From positions 2,046,001 to 2,110,000 of the forward strand of contig NZ_CP139286.1 of the NCBI RefSeq assembly GCF_034067285.1: a stretch of 64,000 nucleotides of DNA. Direction: 5' to 3'. Origin of the DNA: Acinetobacter pittii. GTDB taxonomy: Bacteria > Pseudomonadota > Gammaproteobacteria > Pseudomonadales > Moraxellaceae. Position numbers and translations under genes: made by a program. The notes beneath the pieces are model-generated. The model was not told the DNA's origin. It ran no database searches and worked only from the letters and a program-made list of their open reading frames with translations. Below, piece by piece: positions 56,621 through 64,000 of this stretch; within the stretch, counting starts at the first letter, position 1, and each line of letters begins with the position of its first letter.

Positions 56621-58039
56621 ATGTATAAATCAGAACAACTCGCTCATAGCATTCGCCAACTCATTGAGAGCGGCACTTTAAATGCACATGAAAAATTACC
56701 TTCATTAAGAGATCAGGTACAACGCTCTGGCTTTAGTTTAATGACCGTAATGAATGCTTATCAGGAGCTTGAATCACAAGGTCTGATCTATTCAAAAGAA
56801 AAATCTGGCTACTTTGTTGCCGAGCAAATTGCACTTAAACCTTTAGAGCAATATTCAGTTGTTTCCCTGAATTCTAAAATTGAAATTAACTCATTAGTTT
56901 TTAAATATCTTAAATCGATTCAACATGAGTCTGTCGTACCTTTTGGCTCAGCTTTTCCTGATAGTCAACTTCTAACAGCACCCAAACTTATTCAAATTAT
57001 GGGACAGCTTGCCCGTCAAAGACAAAGTTATGACCAGACAACCAGTTTGCCTCCCGGTAATTTAGCCTTAAGAAAATTAATTGCTCAGCGCTACTGTATG
57101 CAAGGCATACAGACCGATCCAGATGACATTGTCATTACATCAGGTGGTTTGGATGCACTAAACCTTTCGCTACAAGCTGTCGCTCAACCCGGCGATTATA
57201 TTTTATTACAGCAAAACGTGTTTTATGGAGCTTGGCAAGCCGCAGAGCGTTTAGGACTTAAAGTGATTACCATTCCTGAACATCCTCAACATGGTTTTGA
57301 CCTAGAGGCTTTTGAACAGGTTATTCAAACATATCCAATAAAGGTGTGTTGGCTCATGTTGAATGCCCATAACCCAATTGGTTTTACCGTCAGTGATGAC
57401 ATTAAATATAAAATTGCCAAGTTGCTTCACGAACACCAAATTTATTTGATTGAAGATGATGTCTATGAAGAACTTTTTTATGGTGGCCAAAAACCACTTT
57501 CAATGAAGTATTTTGATCAACAAAATCTGGTGCTTCACTGCTCTTCTTTTTCTAAAACGTTAGGCGCAGGCTTTCGAGTCGGTTGGGTCTATGCGGGTAA
57601 GTTTTCAGACCATATTCAACACTTGCAGCTTATGAGTACCATTTCAGTCAATGCACTCATTCAAAATGCATTGGTTGAGTTCTTATCTCATCATCATTAT
57701 GAAAAGCACTTGCGTACACTTAGACTTTCACTTGAGCGTTATAAAAAGCAGTTTTATCATTATTTAAAGCAACATCTGCCTACGTCTTGCGAAGTGTATT
57801 ACTACCCAAGCGGTTATTTTCTATGGGTTAAATTGCCTCATAAACTCGATAGCATGCAAATTTATGAAGAACTCATCCAACAAGACATTGGCGTTGCGCC
57901 AAGCCCTCTGTTTAGTGTTTTACCCGCACAGCAGCATTATTTACGAATTAATTGTTCTTTTGAATGGAACACTAAAATTCAAAGCGCATTAGATCAGGTT
58001 ATCAAAACCATTCAACAAAGAGTTGAAGCAAGTTTCTAA
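56621..58039 (+). CDS. MocR-type regulator (GntR HTH fused to aminotransferase)
   Basis: 472-aa regulator of the MocR/PdxR subfamily. N-terminal winged HTH (about 1-70; KLPSLRDQVQRSGFSLMTVMNAYQELESQGLIY) then a fold-type I aminotransferase-like domain (GNLALRKLIAQRY, LNAHNPIGFTVSDD) with the PLP Lys in SSFSKTLGAGFRVGW. It senses a PLP-linked amine or vitamin B6 level. ATG at 56621 is preferred over a start 15 codons upstream. Target unknown; its own terminator separates it from cyd. Confidence 0.88.
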   Translation: MYKSEQLAHSIRQLIESGTLNAHEKLPSLRDQVQRSGFSLMTVMNAYQELESQGLIYSKEKSGYFVAEQIALKPLEQYSVVSLNSKIEINSLVFKYLKSIQHESVVPFGSAFPDSQLLTAPKLIQIMGQLARQRQSYDQTTSLPPGNLALRKLIAQRYCMQGIQTDPDDIVITSGGLDALNLSLQAVAQPGDYILLQQNVFYGAWQAAERLGLKVITIPEHPQHGFDLEAFEQVIQTYPIKVCWLMLNAHNPIGFTVSDDIKYKIAKLLHEHQIYLIEDDVYEELFYGGQKPLSMKYFDQQNLVLHCSSFSKTLGAGFRVGWVYAGKFSDHIQHLQLMSTISVNALIQNALVEFLSHHHYEKHLRTLRLSLERYKKQFYHYLKQHLPTSCEVYYYPSGYFLWVKLPHKLDSMQIYEELIQQDIGVAPSPLFSVLPAQQHYLRINCSFEWNTKIQSALDQVIKTIQQRVEASF

Positions 58040-58139
58040 AGAAATGCTTCGACCTAAGCACAATTTTATAGACTTTATTTTGTGGTAACTTTATAACTCA
58101 AATCTATAGTTTTCAGGGAAACAGGTTCAAGGAATTAAT

Positions 58140-59072
58140 ATGGAAATTGATGAAGAACTCACCCTTAAAAAAATACAGATTTTTTTAGCTTTTATGCGCT
58201 GTGGAAATTTGTCTAAAACAGCCACAGAAATGCAGTTGAGTAATGTCAGTGTTCATAAAGCCTTACATTCTTTAGAAAGTGCTTTGCGTTGCCCTCTTTT
58301 TAAAAATGAAGGCCGTAACCTCATTCCTTTAAAAAGTGCTTATGTCTTTGAAGAACGGGCACAAAAAATCGTACAAGACATTTTTATTACCGTAAATAAA
58401 ACCAGAGAAGCTGCTGGTTTTGCGGCTAAGGTTTTACATTTAGGTTCGCTTTATTCTCTGACGGTAAACACAATTCCAAATGTGATTAGCGGTCTTAAGC
58501 TCAGACGTAGTGAGCTTGATATTCAACTTTTGCTGAGTTCAAATCAGGATTTGGTGAAAAAGCTTAAAGCGACAGAGCTTGATGCCATTATCGTAGCTCT
58601 TAATGAAACCACTCAAGATGATGACTTTGAAATTTTGCCAATGTTTTCAGACGACATTTTTTTGGCAGTCAATAAAGATTCTAAATATGCTGAGTTTAAA
58701 GATATTGATTTAAGCCTTTTAAAAGAAGAAACTTTTTTAACTTTAACTAAGGGTTTTGCTACTCATAACGACAGCGACATCATTTTTAAAAAAGCTGGTT
58801 TTTCACCTAAAGTTGCTTTACAGGTCAATGATATTTTTACCCTCATTAGTATGGTCAGCTCAGGTGTCGGTTTTGCTCTACTACCTGGTCGTATTTCTGC
58901 TGTTTATGAAAGTTCGGTCAAACTTATTCCTTTAAAACAGCAATATCATATGCAACAAGAAATTGGTCTGGTCTTTTTAAAAAGTAAGGAACGAGACCCT
59001 AACTTACTTGCGCTGATTGCTGAATGTCGAATGTTTGCCTCTAATTTCAAAAATAAAAAAGACCGTTGTTAA
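58140..59072 (+). CDS. mdcR: LysR regulator MdcR of malonate genes
   Basis: 310-aa LysR protein (HTH about 10-65: LAFMRCGNLSKTATEMQLSNVSVHKALHSLE; effector domain about 95-300). Sequence type and its place at the far end of the malonate cluster support MdcR, activator of mdc genes with malonate. AAGGA lies upstream of the ATG. It converges on madM with a terminator between, rather than being divergent from the operon start. Confidence 0.85.
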   Translation: MEIDEELTLKKIQIFLAFMRCGNLSKTATEMQLSNVSVHKALHSLESALRCPLFKNEGRNLIPLKSAYVFEERAQKIVQDIFITVNKTREAAGFAAKVLHLGSLYSLTVNTIPNVISGLKLRRSELDIQLLLSSNQDLVKKLKATELDAIIVALNETTQDDDFEILPMFSDDIFLAVNKDSKYAEFKDIDLSLLKEETFLTLTKGFATHNDSDIIFKKAGFSPKVALQVNDIFTLISMVSSGVGFALLPGRISAVYESSVKLIPLKQQYHMQQEIGLVFLKSKERDPNLLALIAECRMFASNFKNKKDRC

Positions 59073-59088
59073 TAGCAACGGCCTTTTT
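59056..59088. terminator. Bidirectional terminator (mdcR / madM)
   Basis: CCGTTG / CAACGG stem with A-run before and T-run after; the stem starts inside the mdcR coding end. Confidence 0.8.
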
Positions 59089-59108
59089 GACTGAGTATTA
59101 AATACTGA

Positions 59109-59873
59109 TTAACCGACTAAAGCTTTAACAGCAAAGAACAAAACGGTTGGTCCCATTAAACAGCCAAGGCCTGTATGGAACGTTGCTGTAAGCGCACCGT
59201 AAGGAACCAAGCGACGGTCTGTCGCTGCTAAACCAGCAGAAACACCACTTACTGTTCCTGCCAAGCCACCAAAAATCATGGCAGAGCGTGGATTATCAAG
59301 TCCCATAAATTTTGCGGTAAGTGGTGTTGAAACCATTACACAAATTGCTTTTACCAGCCCCGTTGCAATGGAAAGTGCCATGACTTCAGAACTCGCGCCA
59401 ATTGCAACACCTGTCACTGGCCCCACAATGTAAGTCACTGCACCTGCGCCAATTGTGGTAATACTTACCGCATCACGATAGCCGAAAATCCACGCAAACA
59501 TACAACCGACAATAAACGGCAAAATGGTCCCGAGAAATAAAGAGAAGGCACCAATAAATCCTGCTTTTTTCGCCTCAGTCGCTTGTACCTCAAAGGCTGT
59601 TGCTACAATGGTAAAGTCACGAAGCATTGCACCGCCCATAAGTCCCACACCCGTAAAGAGCGCAAGGTCAGTCAAGCCTTTTTCACCACCTGTCATTTTT
59701 CCGCCAAACCATGCCAAAATCAAACCAATCACAATCGCAATTGCTGAAGCATGCACACGTCCGTTGGTTAAATATTTAGAGAGCTTGGTCGACAGCCACA
59801 TAATTAAGGCAATTAAGGCAAAAGCTGTAATTAAACCTAAATGGGTTAAGTCTTTTAATAATAATTCAACCAT
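59109..59873 (-). CDS. madM: Malonate transporter subunit MadM
   Basis: 254-aa inner-membrane subunit of the two-protein MadLM malonate:Na+/H+ importer. Six to eight hydrophobic segments, including GGAMLRDFTIVATAFEVQATEAKKAGF and AGAVTYIVGPVTGVAIGASSE. ATG at 59873 lies in the end of madL (8-bp overlap) with GGAGG 8 nt upstream, so coupled translation. Confidence 0.92.
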   Translation of the reverse strand: MVELLLKDLTHLGLITAFALIALIMWLSTKLSKYLTNGRVHASAIAIVIGLILAWFGGKMTGGEKGLTDLALFTGVGLMGGAMLRDFTIVATAFEVQATEAKKAGFIGAFSLFLGTILPFIVGCMFAWIFGYRDAVSITTIGAGAVTYIVGPVTGVAIGASSEVMALSIATGLVKAICVMVSTPLTAKFMGLDNPRSAMIFGGLAGTVSGVSAGLAATDRRLVPYGALTATFHTGLGCLMGPTVLFFAVKALVG

Positions 59874-60282
59874 GAACTTTACCTCCAATGCGGTTTAATA
59901 CGGTGTCCTCTTCTTTAGGTAAAGGGCTTGCTTTGTTGTAACGACTTAAACCGGCAATAGTGAGTGTACAAACTGCAACTGAAACTACAGCAGCAAACAG
60001 TGCCATATGACCACTAGATAAAGCGGCAACTACATTTTGTTGCGCTGCCATGGCAACAACAACAGGAATATACATAGTGCCCCAGAATGAAACGCCTTTT
60101 TCAGTTTCAACTGTCATAACACCGCGTTTTTCCATCCATAACCGTATGCAAATGAGTAAAATCATGGCGATACCCACGCCACCAACGTTGGACTTTACTC
60201 CCAATAAAACGCCCAACAGATCGCCGACAATAACACCCACCAAGGTGCAAAGTGCGAGTAAACCAACTCCATATATAATCAT
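59866..60282 (-). CDS. madL: Malonate transporter subunit MadL
   Basis: 138-aa membrane protein, MadL family: GVIVGDLLGVLLGVKSNVGGVGIAMILLI (about 15-43) and WGTMYIPVVVAMAAQQNVV in the middle. Partner of MadM downstream with which it overlaps. It follows mdcH after 56 bp with no terminator, so is probably cotranscribed with the decarboxylase genes. Confidence 0.92.
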   Translation of the reverse strand: MIIYGVGLLALCTLVGVIVGDLLGVLLGVKSNVGGVGIAMILLICIRLWMEKRGVMTVETEKGVSFWGTMYIPVVVAMAAQQNVVAALSSGHMALFAAVVSVAVCTLTIAGLSRYNKASPLPKEEDTVLNRIGGKVHG

Positions 60283-60338
60283 GACAATCCCTCATATCCT
60301 TGGATCATTTATGCTTTTGTAAATCAGAATCAAAAAGA

Positions 60339-61268
60339 TCAATAATTCTGCTGTTCTTTTTGCATCGCAATCTGAATGCTATCTATACGTGTCCCTTGAA
60401 ATGACAACACGGTTCCTTCTTTAAATGTTCGACGTGCAAGTGTAGTAAGTACCGTTCCCGGTAAAGCTTCTATCTGCAACCTTACACCTCGCTCCCATGC
60501 AGCTTGGATGGTACTTTCCCAATCTACAGTTCGACTCATATTAAAAGCCAAGTCATCACCAATCTGTTCTGGTCTGCTCAGCGTACGAGCCGTTGTACCA
60601 CTTAAATAACGTATTTTAGGCTGCTTTAAAGTGACTCCCTCCATAGACGCTGCAAGTTGCTTTGCTTGCTGACTTAATAATTCACAGTGCGATGGCACCG
60701 ATACATCTAATTTTTTTGCCACCACGCCTTGTTGCCTTGCCAAAACAGCAACTTGGTTCATGGCTTCAAAACTTCCTGAAATAACGATCTGGTTATGTGC
60801 ATTAATATTTGCAACAAACACCTCTGGCGTTATTTCATAAATTTGTTTGACCCATGTTTCGACAGCTGCACGATCTGTACCAATTAGTGCCGTCATGCCA
60901 TATCCAGTGGGATAAGCGTTTTGCATGAGTTCACCTCGATAGGCAACTAAACGAATAGCATCTTCATAGTTTAGAACTCCTGCTACAACCGCAGCCGACC
61001 ATGCGCCAATTGATAAACCCGCAACATAATCTGGTGTTAAGTTTTCCGCTGTTAATAAAGCTGAACTCACCACACCTGAAATCAGTAAACAAAGCTGTAC
61101 TGCACGTGTCGATTGCAATGCAGCCGGACTATCTAACATCAAGACATCTTCTTTGAGTGCATCTGATGCCCGCTCAAGGTACTCTTTAACTAGAGCGATT
61201 TGAGGTAAGTCGTGCAACATATTGCTTCGTTGCACACCTTGTCCCGGATATACCCAAATTGAAGCCAT
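60339..61268 (-). CDS. mdcH: Malonyl-CoA:acyl carrier protein transacylase MdcH
   Basis: 309-aa FabD-like transacylase that primes MdcC with malonyl from malonyl-CoA so the decarboxylase cycle can start. N-terminal YPGQGVQRS, active Ser in GLSIGAWSAAVV (GxSxG, about 87-98), and the His in VSVPSHCELL. Twelve bases downstream of mdcG. Place in an mdc operon distinguishes it from fatty acid FabD. Confidence 0.92.
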   Translation of the reverse strand: MASIWVYPGQGVQRSNMLHDLPQIALVKEYLERASDALKEDVLMLDSPAALQSTRAVQLCLLISGVVSSALLTAENLTPDYVAGLSIGAWSAAVVAGVLNYEDAIRLVAYRGELMQNAYPTGYGMTALIGTDRAAVETWVKQIYEITPEVFVANINAHNQIVISGSFEAMNQVAVLARQQGVVAKKLDVSVPSHCELLSQQAKQLAASMEGVTLKQPKIRYLSGTTARTLSRPEQIGDDLAFNMSRTVDWESTIQAAWERGVRLQIEALPGTVLTTLARRTFKEGTVLSFQGTRIDSIQIAMQKEQQNY

Positions 61269-61280
61269 GATATCTATTCC

Positions 61281-61883
61281 CTAATTCCATGGGTTTTCTA
61301 CTAAAACAGCACCATCAGCACGTTTTAATAGAACTTTTCCACTGTTCCCAGCCCATTCTTTTAAAGCCAAACCACCTTGTGGAAGTTGAAGCTGTATATC
61401 CACATTGAGGCCTGCGTGCTGAAAATTTTCGAGTAGCTCAATCGCCTGCTTTTTGGCAAAAGGTTGTTCAGCTCGAATCAACAAATCTATGTCACTTTGC
61501 TGAGTAACTGTTTTAATGCCGGTTGCCAGTTCAAACCCGAAACTTCCTGTATATCCCCAACATCCCGAAAAGTTTTTCATAATGCTGGAAATGGTCTGTA
61601 AACGTTCTGCCAAATGTGCAAACTGCTGCATATCTACATAAGTCAGTGCTTCGGGTTTAAGCTGTCTGCTAATCGCAGATATTGGCATTTGAGCTGCATA
61701 TCGTTGATAGCGAAATTGCCCCCTTACACCTACCGCCACCTGATCTTCAGGAGTAATTGCCCGTCGAACCACAATAGGATCGCCTCGTAGTAACACCTCT
61801 TTCACCCAATGCGGAGCATCATCGGCTAAGCAGTCGACCGTCATGCCCCACAGTAAATCATGGGCTTCGAGCTTAAGTTTCAT
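61281..61883 (-). CDS. mdcG: Phosphoribosyl-dephospho-CoA transferase MdcG
   Basis: 200-aa nucleotidyltransferase that attaches the triphosphoribosyl-dephospho-CoA precursor to the serine of MdcC. The Asp pair QSDIDLLIRA (about 132-141) marks the active site; RGDPIVVRRA near 35. ATG at 61883 makes an ATGA overlap with mdcE; an ATG two codons earlier is also possible. Confidence 0.9.
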   Translation of the reverse strand: MKLKLEAHDLLWGMTVDCLADDAPHWVKEVLLRGDPIVVRRAITPEDQVAVGVRGQFRYQRYAAQMPISAISRQLKPEALTYVDMQQFAHLAERLQTISSIMKNFSGCWGYTGSFGFELATGIKTVTQQSDIDLLIRAEQPFAKKQAIELLENFQHAGLNVDIQLQLPQGGLALKEWAGNSGKVLLKRADGAVLVENPWN

Positions 61884-62707
61884 GACCATTGCTCACGCAA
61901 TAATTCACGGACCCTTTTAGACATCTGACGGTTTTGGCCGTGAAGTCTTTGTTCTAATCCTCTCGATTGCTCAGCATTAATTTCTTTAAACGCTTGTGCA
62001 ATTGCCTGCTTCGCTAACGAAAGATCAGCGGTTGTCGGTTGTTCAGCGTTTTCAACAGATAACAGTTCAGATAACAAACCAAGCGTGGCATAGCTTTCAA
62101 TGTCATAAGCCATTGGCGGAATGCTTGAGGCCAATTGCTCTAACTCATCAACCGAGCGTAAGGTAACGCGTGCAGCAGATTCCTTACCCATTGCATGCAC
62201 CATAACACCTGAATCTTTTAAGGCAATAATACGATTGGCTTGGTATCCATGCGCCAAGAAAGCTCCCGACATCGACTTACCTACCAATAAACTGACAACA
62301 GGATGGCCTGCCAATCTGGCTCTGGCATAACTATCTACTGCACCCGCTAAAGCTTGATGAATACCTAATAATTCTTCACGGCGCCCATAGGCCTGACTTG
62401 GCACATCAACCAAACATAAAATAGCGCGTTTAGTTTCAGCCTGTGCATCGGCTTGAATCACTTCATCAACCGCTTTTGCTAAACTCCAGCCTTCCAAGAG
62501 TCCAACTTCTCCTTGTTTTGCCCGTGGGAACAGATTATTGCTGTCTTGCACAACTGCAACCACACGTACCGCTTGCTGATCAATTTGACCATCAGCTACC
62601 CAAACTGAAGCTGGAAAACCTTCAACTGTCTTAAAGCCCTGTGTAAATGCTTTAAACCAATGTGCACCACGTGTAGATGCTTTTAATGTATCAACGGCGA
62701 TATTCAT
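61880..62707 (-). CDS. mdcE: Malonate decarboxylase gamma subunit MdcE
   Basis: 275-aa carboxyltransferase-like subunit which, with MdcD, decarboxylates malonyl-S-ACP to acetyl-S-ACP. Crotonase-like fold; LVGKSMSGAFLAHGYQ (about 142-157) is the typical oxyanion block. ATGA overlap with mdcD. No biotin-related neighbours, matching the soluble biotin-independent type. Confidence 0.93.
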   Translation of the reverse strand: MNIAVDTLKASTRGAHWFKAFTQGFKTVEGFPASVWVADGQIDQQAVRVVAVVQDSNNLFPRAKQGEVGLLEGWSLAKAVDEVIQADAQAETKRAILCLVDVPSQAYGRREELLGIHQALAGAVDSYARARLAGHPVVSLLVGKSMSGAFLAHGYQANRIIALKDSGVMVHAMGKESAARVTLRSVDELEQLASSIPPMAYDIESYATLGLLSELLSVENAEQPTTADLSLAKQAIAQAFKEINAEQSRGLEQRLHGQNRQMSKRVRELLREQWS

Positions 62708-63555
62708 ACTTGCTCTCCTTGATACAAAGCTTGAACCTGTGCTGGGGTAATCTGCTCAGCCGTATCAACTTGTTGTAACTTTTCTAAATAGAATGAGTAA
62801 TTTGAACTACGATGCTGATGAGGCACGCCTTGAGTTAAATAATCGATGACTTGCTGCCGAATTTTCTGGCGATCATCGTCAACATAAGCATCTGCCAAAC
62901 CACTAGCGAAACGCTGATTACCACCAGTAATACTCCATATAAATGGACGATCTTTGGCGTTATATTCTTGTACACCAGCTTCTTGTTCTATCACCTGTGG
63001 GCCATTTAGACCTAAACGTCCTTCTTGTGTCATTACAATATAGCTACATAGTCCAGCTGCAATTGACATACCGCCGAAGCACCCTACACTACCTGCAACC
63101 ACAGCAATCACGGGTTGATACTGACGTAAGTTCACTATTGCAGCCTGAATTTCAGCAATGGCTGCCAAACCCAGATTTGCTTCTTGTAAGCGAACGCCGC
63201 CCGTTTCCAGTAGTAAAATTGCTGCTGTTGGAATACCTTTTAAATTATCTTCAACCGCAAGTTCTAAGGCACCTGCAATTTTGGCACCACCCACCTCACC
63301 TAAACTGCCACCTTGAAATAAACCTTCAATTGAAATTAAAACCACTGGCTGTTCTTGAATAGTTCCCTTTGCAATCACTACCCCATCATCGGCTTGCGGC
63401 ACAATATTCTGTTTAACGAGCCAAGGCGACATAACACGGGCAAATGGGTCGAGTAACTCTCGAAACGTCCCTTCATCTAATAATGCTTTGGCACGTTCTC
63501 TTGCACTCAGCTCAATAAAATCCTGTTTATTTAACAAGCTCTCGATATCAGTCAT
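62704..63555 (-). CDS. mdcD: Malonate decarboxylase beta subunit MdcD
   Basis: 283-aa beta subunit, partner of MdcE. Carboxyltransferase fold with IEGLFQGGSLGEVGGAKI (about 75-92) and GSVGCFGGMSIAAGLC (about 154-169). Start at the ATG 63555, with GAGGAG about 7 nt upstream and an 8-bp overlap with mdcC; a TTG two codons earlier is unlikely. Confidence 0.93.
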   Translation of the reverse strand: MTDIESLLNKQDFIELSARERAKALLDEGTFRELLDPFARVMSPWLVKQNIVPQADDGVVIAKGTIQEQPVVLISIEGLFQGGSLGEVGGAKIAGALELAVEDNLKGIPTAAILLLETGGVRLQEANLGLAAIAEIQAAIVNLRQYQPVIAVVAGSVGCFGGMSIAAGLCSYIVMTQEGRLGLNGPQVIEQEAGVQEYNAKDRPFIWSITGGNQRFASGLADAYVDDDRQKIRQQVIDYLTQGVPHQHRSSNYSFYLEKLQQVDTAEQITPAQVQALYQGEQV

Positions 63556-63847
63556 GAGCAATCTCCTCTAATGCTTGTTCCAGACGTAAGCGAACAACAC
63601 CGGGAGTTGCACCAAAGTCATGAATATCAATATTGACGGCAGGTGGTATCTGAGCAGTAAAAATTCGTTCAAAAAGATTGTGCCAACGTGCTGCACTGCC
63701 ATCTACGGAGGTGACAACATGAATAGAGGCTTTTCCCTTTTCACCAGGTTCCATCAAAATTTCTAAATCGCCCGAGCCGACACATCCTACCAATGCTTTT
63801 TTTACAGGTGGCTCTGTCGCCACAAATTCAAAATGAATTGTTTCCAT
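63548..63847 (-). CDS. mdcC: Malonate decarboxylase acyl carrier protein MdcC
   Basis: 99-aa carrier (delta subunit). The prosthetic group 2'-(5''-phosphoribosyl)-3'-dephospho-CoA is attached at Ser25 in CVGSGDLEIL. Smaller and unlike fatty-acid ACP. It begins 2 nt after the mdcB stop and overlaps mdcD. Confidence 0.94.
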   Translation of the reverse strand: METIHFEFVATEPPVKKALVGCVGSGDLEILMEPGEKGKASIHVVTSVDGSAARWHNLFERIFTAQIPPAVNIDIHDFGATPGVVRLRLEQALEEIAHD

Positions 63848-63849
63848 TA

Positions 63850-64000
63850 TTAAAATCCCTCTTTATTTTTTAAAGATGACTGCTGAACACGATCTATAAA
63901 CAATGTTGCTGCCAACAAATCTGCGGCACCACCAGCGGAGGCTTTCATCCGAAGTAGATCAATCTCTAAAAGATGCAAAGCGCGACGACCTTCTAAGCTT
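63850..64000 (-). CDS. mdcB: Triphosphoribosyl-dephospho-CoA synthase MdcB (C-terminal part)
   Basis: The window ends inside this gene; only the last ~49 residues are visible, in frame to the TAA at 63850-63852. The end shows LLRMKASAGGAADLLAATLFID, the C-terminal motif of CitG/MdcB proteins, which make the prosthetic group precursor. Followed 2 nt later by mdcC. The remainder and presumably mdcA lie beyond the window. Confidence 0.88.
   Translation of the reverse strand, partial: SLEGRRALHLLEIDLLRMKASAGGAADLLAATLFIDRVQQSSLKNKEGF

Overview
This is an ordinary stretch of chromosome from a low-GC gammaproteobacterium, almost certainly Acinetobacter of the calcoaceticus-baumannii complex. The best support is the glutaminase-asparaginase at 18352, which closely resembles the well-known Acinetobacter enzyme; codon use, gene content and neighbour order also fit. 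I saw no rRNA, tRNA, prophage, insertion sequence or CRISPR array. Both window edges cut genes: metN at the left, mdcB at the right.

Left third (1-28 kb), mostly housekeeping: metN (partial) and metI, the ATPase ychF, a DUF962/Mpo1-like membrane protein, a Crp/Fnr-type regulator, a small secreted Lys/His-rich protein, a lipoprotein, azlCD, a tautomerase-fold protein, purT, glnD and dapC. These are followed on the minus strand by the tight set msrB - glutathione peroxidase - AraC regulator - LysE exporter. Then come an alanine-type aminotransferase with an unusual N-terminal DNA-binding-like extension, a dicarboxylate/glutamate symporter, the periplasmic glutaminase-asparaginase, dnaE, trmJ, cysE, and two lipoproteins (one with TPRs, one a predicted serine hydrolase).

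Middle (28-42.5 kb), stress and accessory metabolism: ahpF; a split chromate-transporter pair with a divergent LysR gene; an arsenic island (arsR-arsC-acr3-arsH on minus, and a second, glutaredoxin-type arsC divergent on plus); a cluster of isochorismatase-type hydrolase, YtcJ-type amidohydrolase and XapX protein with a divergent LysR gene; and a GntR/FCD regulator divergent from an NCS1 permease plus Asp/Glu/hydantoin racemase, with two palindromes between them that look like GntR operators.

Organosulfur block (42.5-53.3 kb): tauABCD for taurine uptake and desulfonation, a divergent porin, an MFS transporter, an LLM-class flavin monooxygenase, an acyl-CoA-dehydrogenase-fold monooxygenase (SfnB/DszC type) and an unrecognised 272-residue protein. 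I read this as a sulfur-scavenging region.

Right end (53.3-64 kb): a cyanide-insensitive-type cytochrome bd operon with an overlooked 44-residue DUF2474-like protein, a MocR-type regulator, and the malonate utilisation cluster mdcB(partial)-C-D-E-G-H-madL-madM with mdcR converging on its far end. Malonate enters through MadLM, is loaded on the acyl carrier MdcC and is decarboxylated by MdcDE; MdcB, MdcG and MdcH make, attach and prime the prosthetic group.

I found no convincing wholly new system. The most interesting items are the HTH-like fusion on the aminotransferase with 13-bp direct repeats in front of it, the sulfur block with its unknown gene, the Cys/His-rich tail of the amidohydrolase in the XapX cluster, the GntR operator pair, and the long gene-poor segment in front of the cytochrome bd genes.
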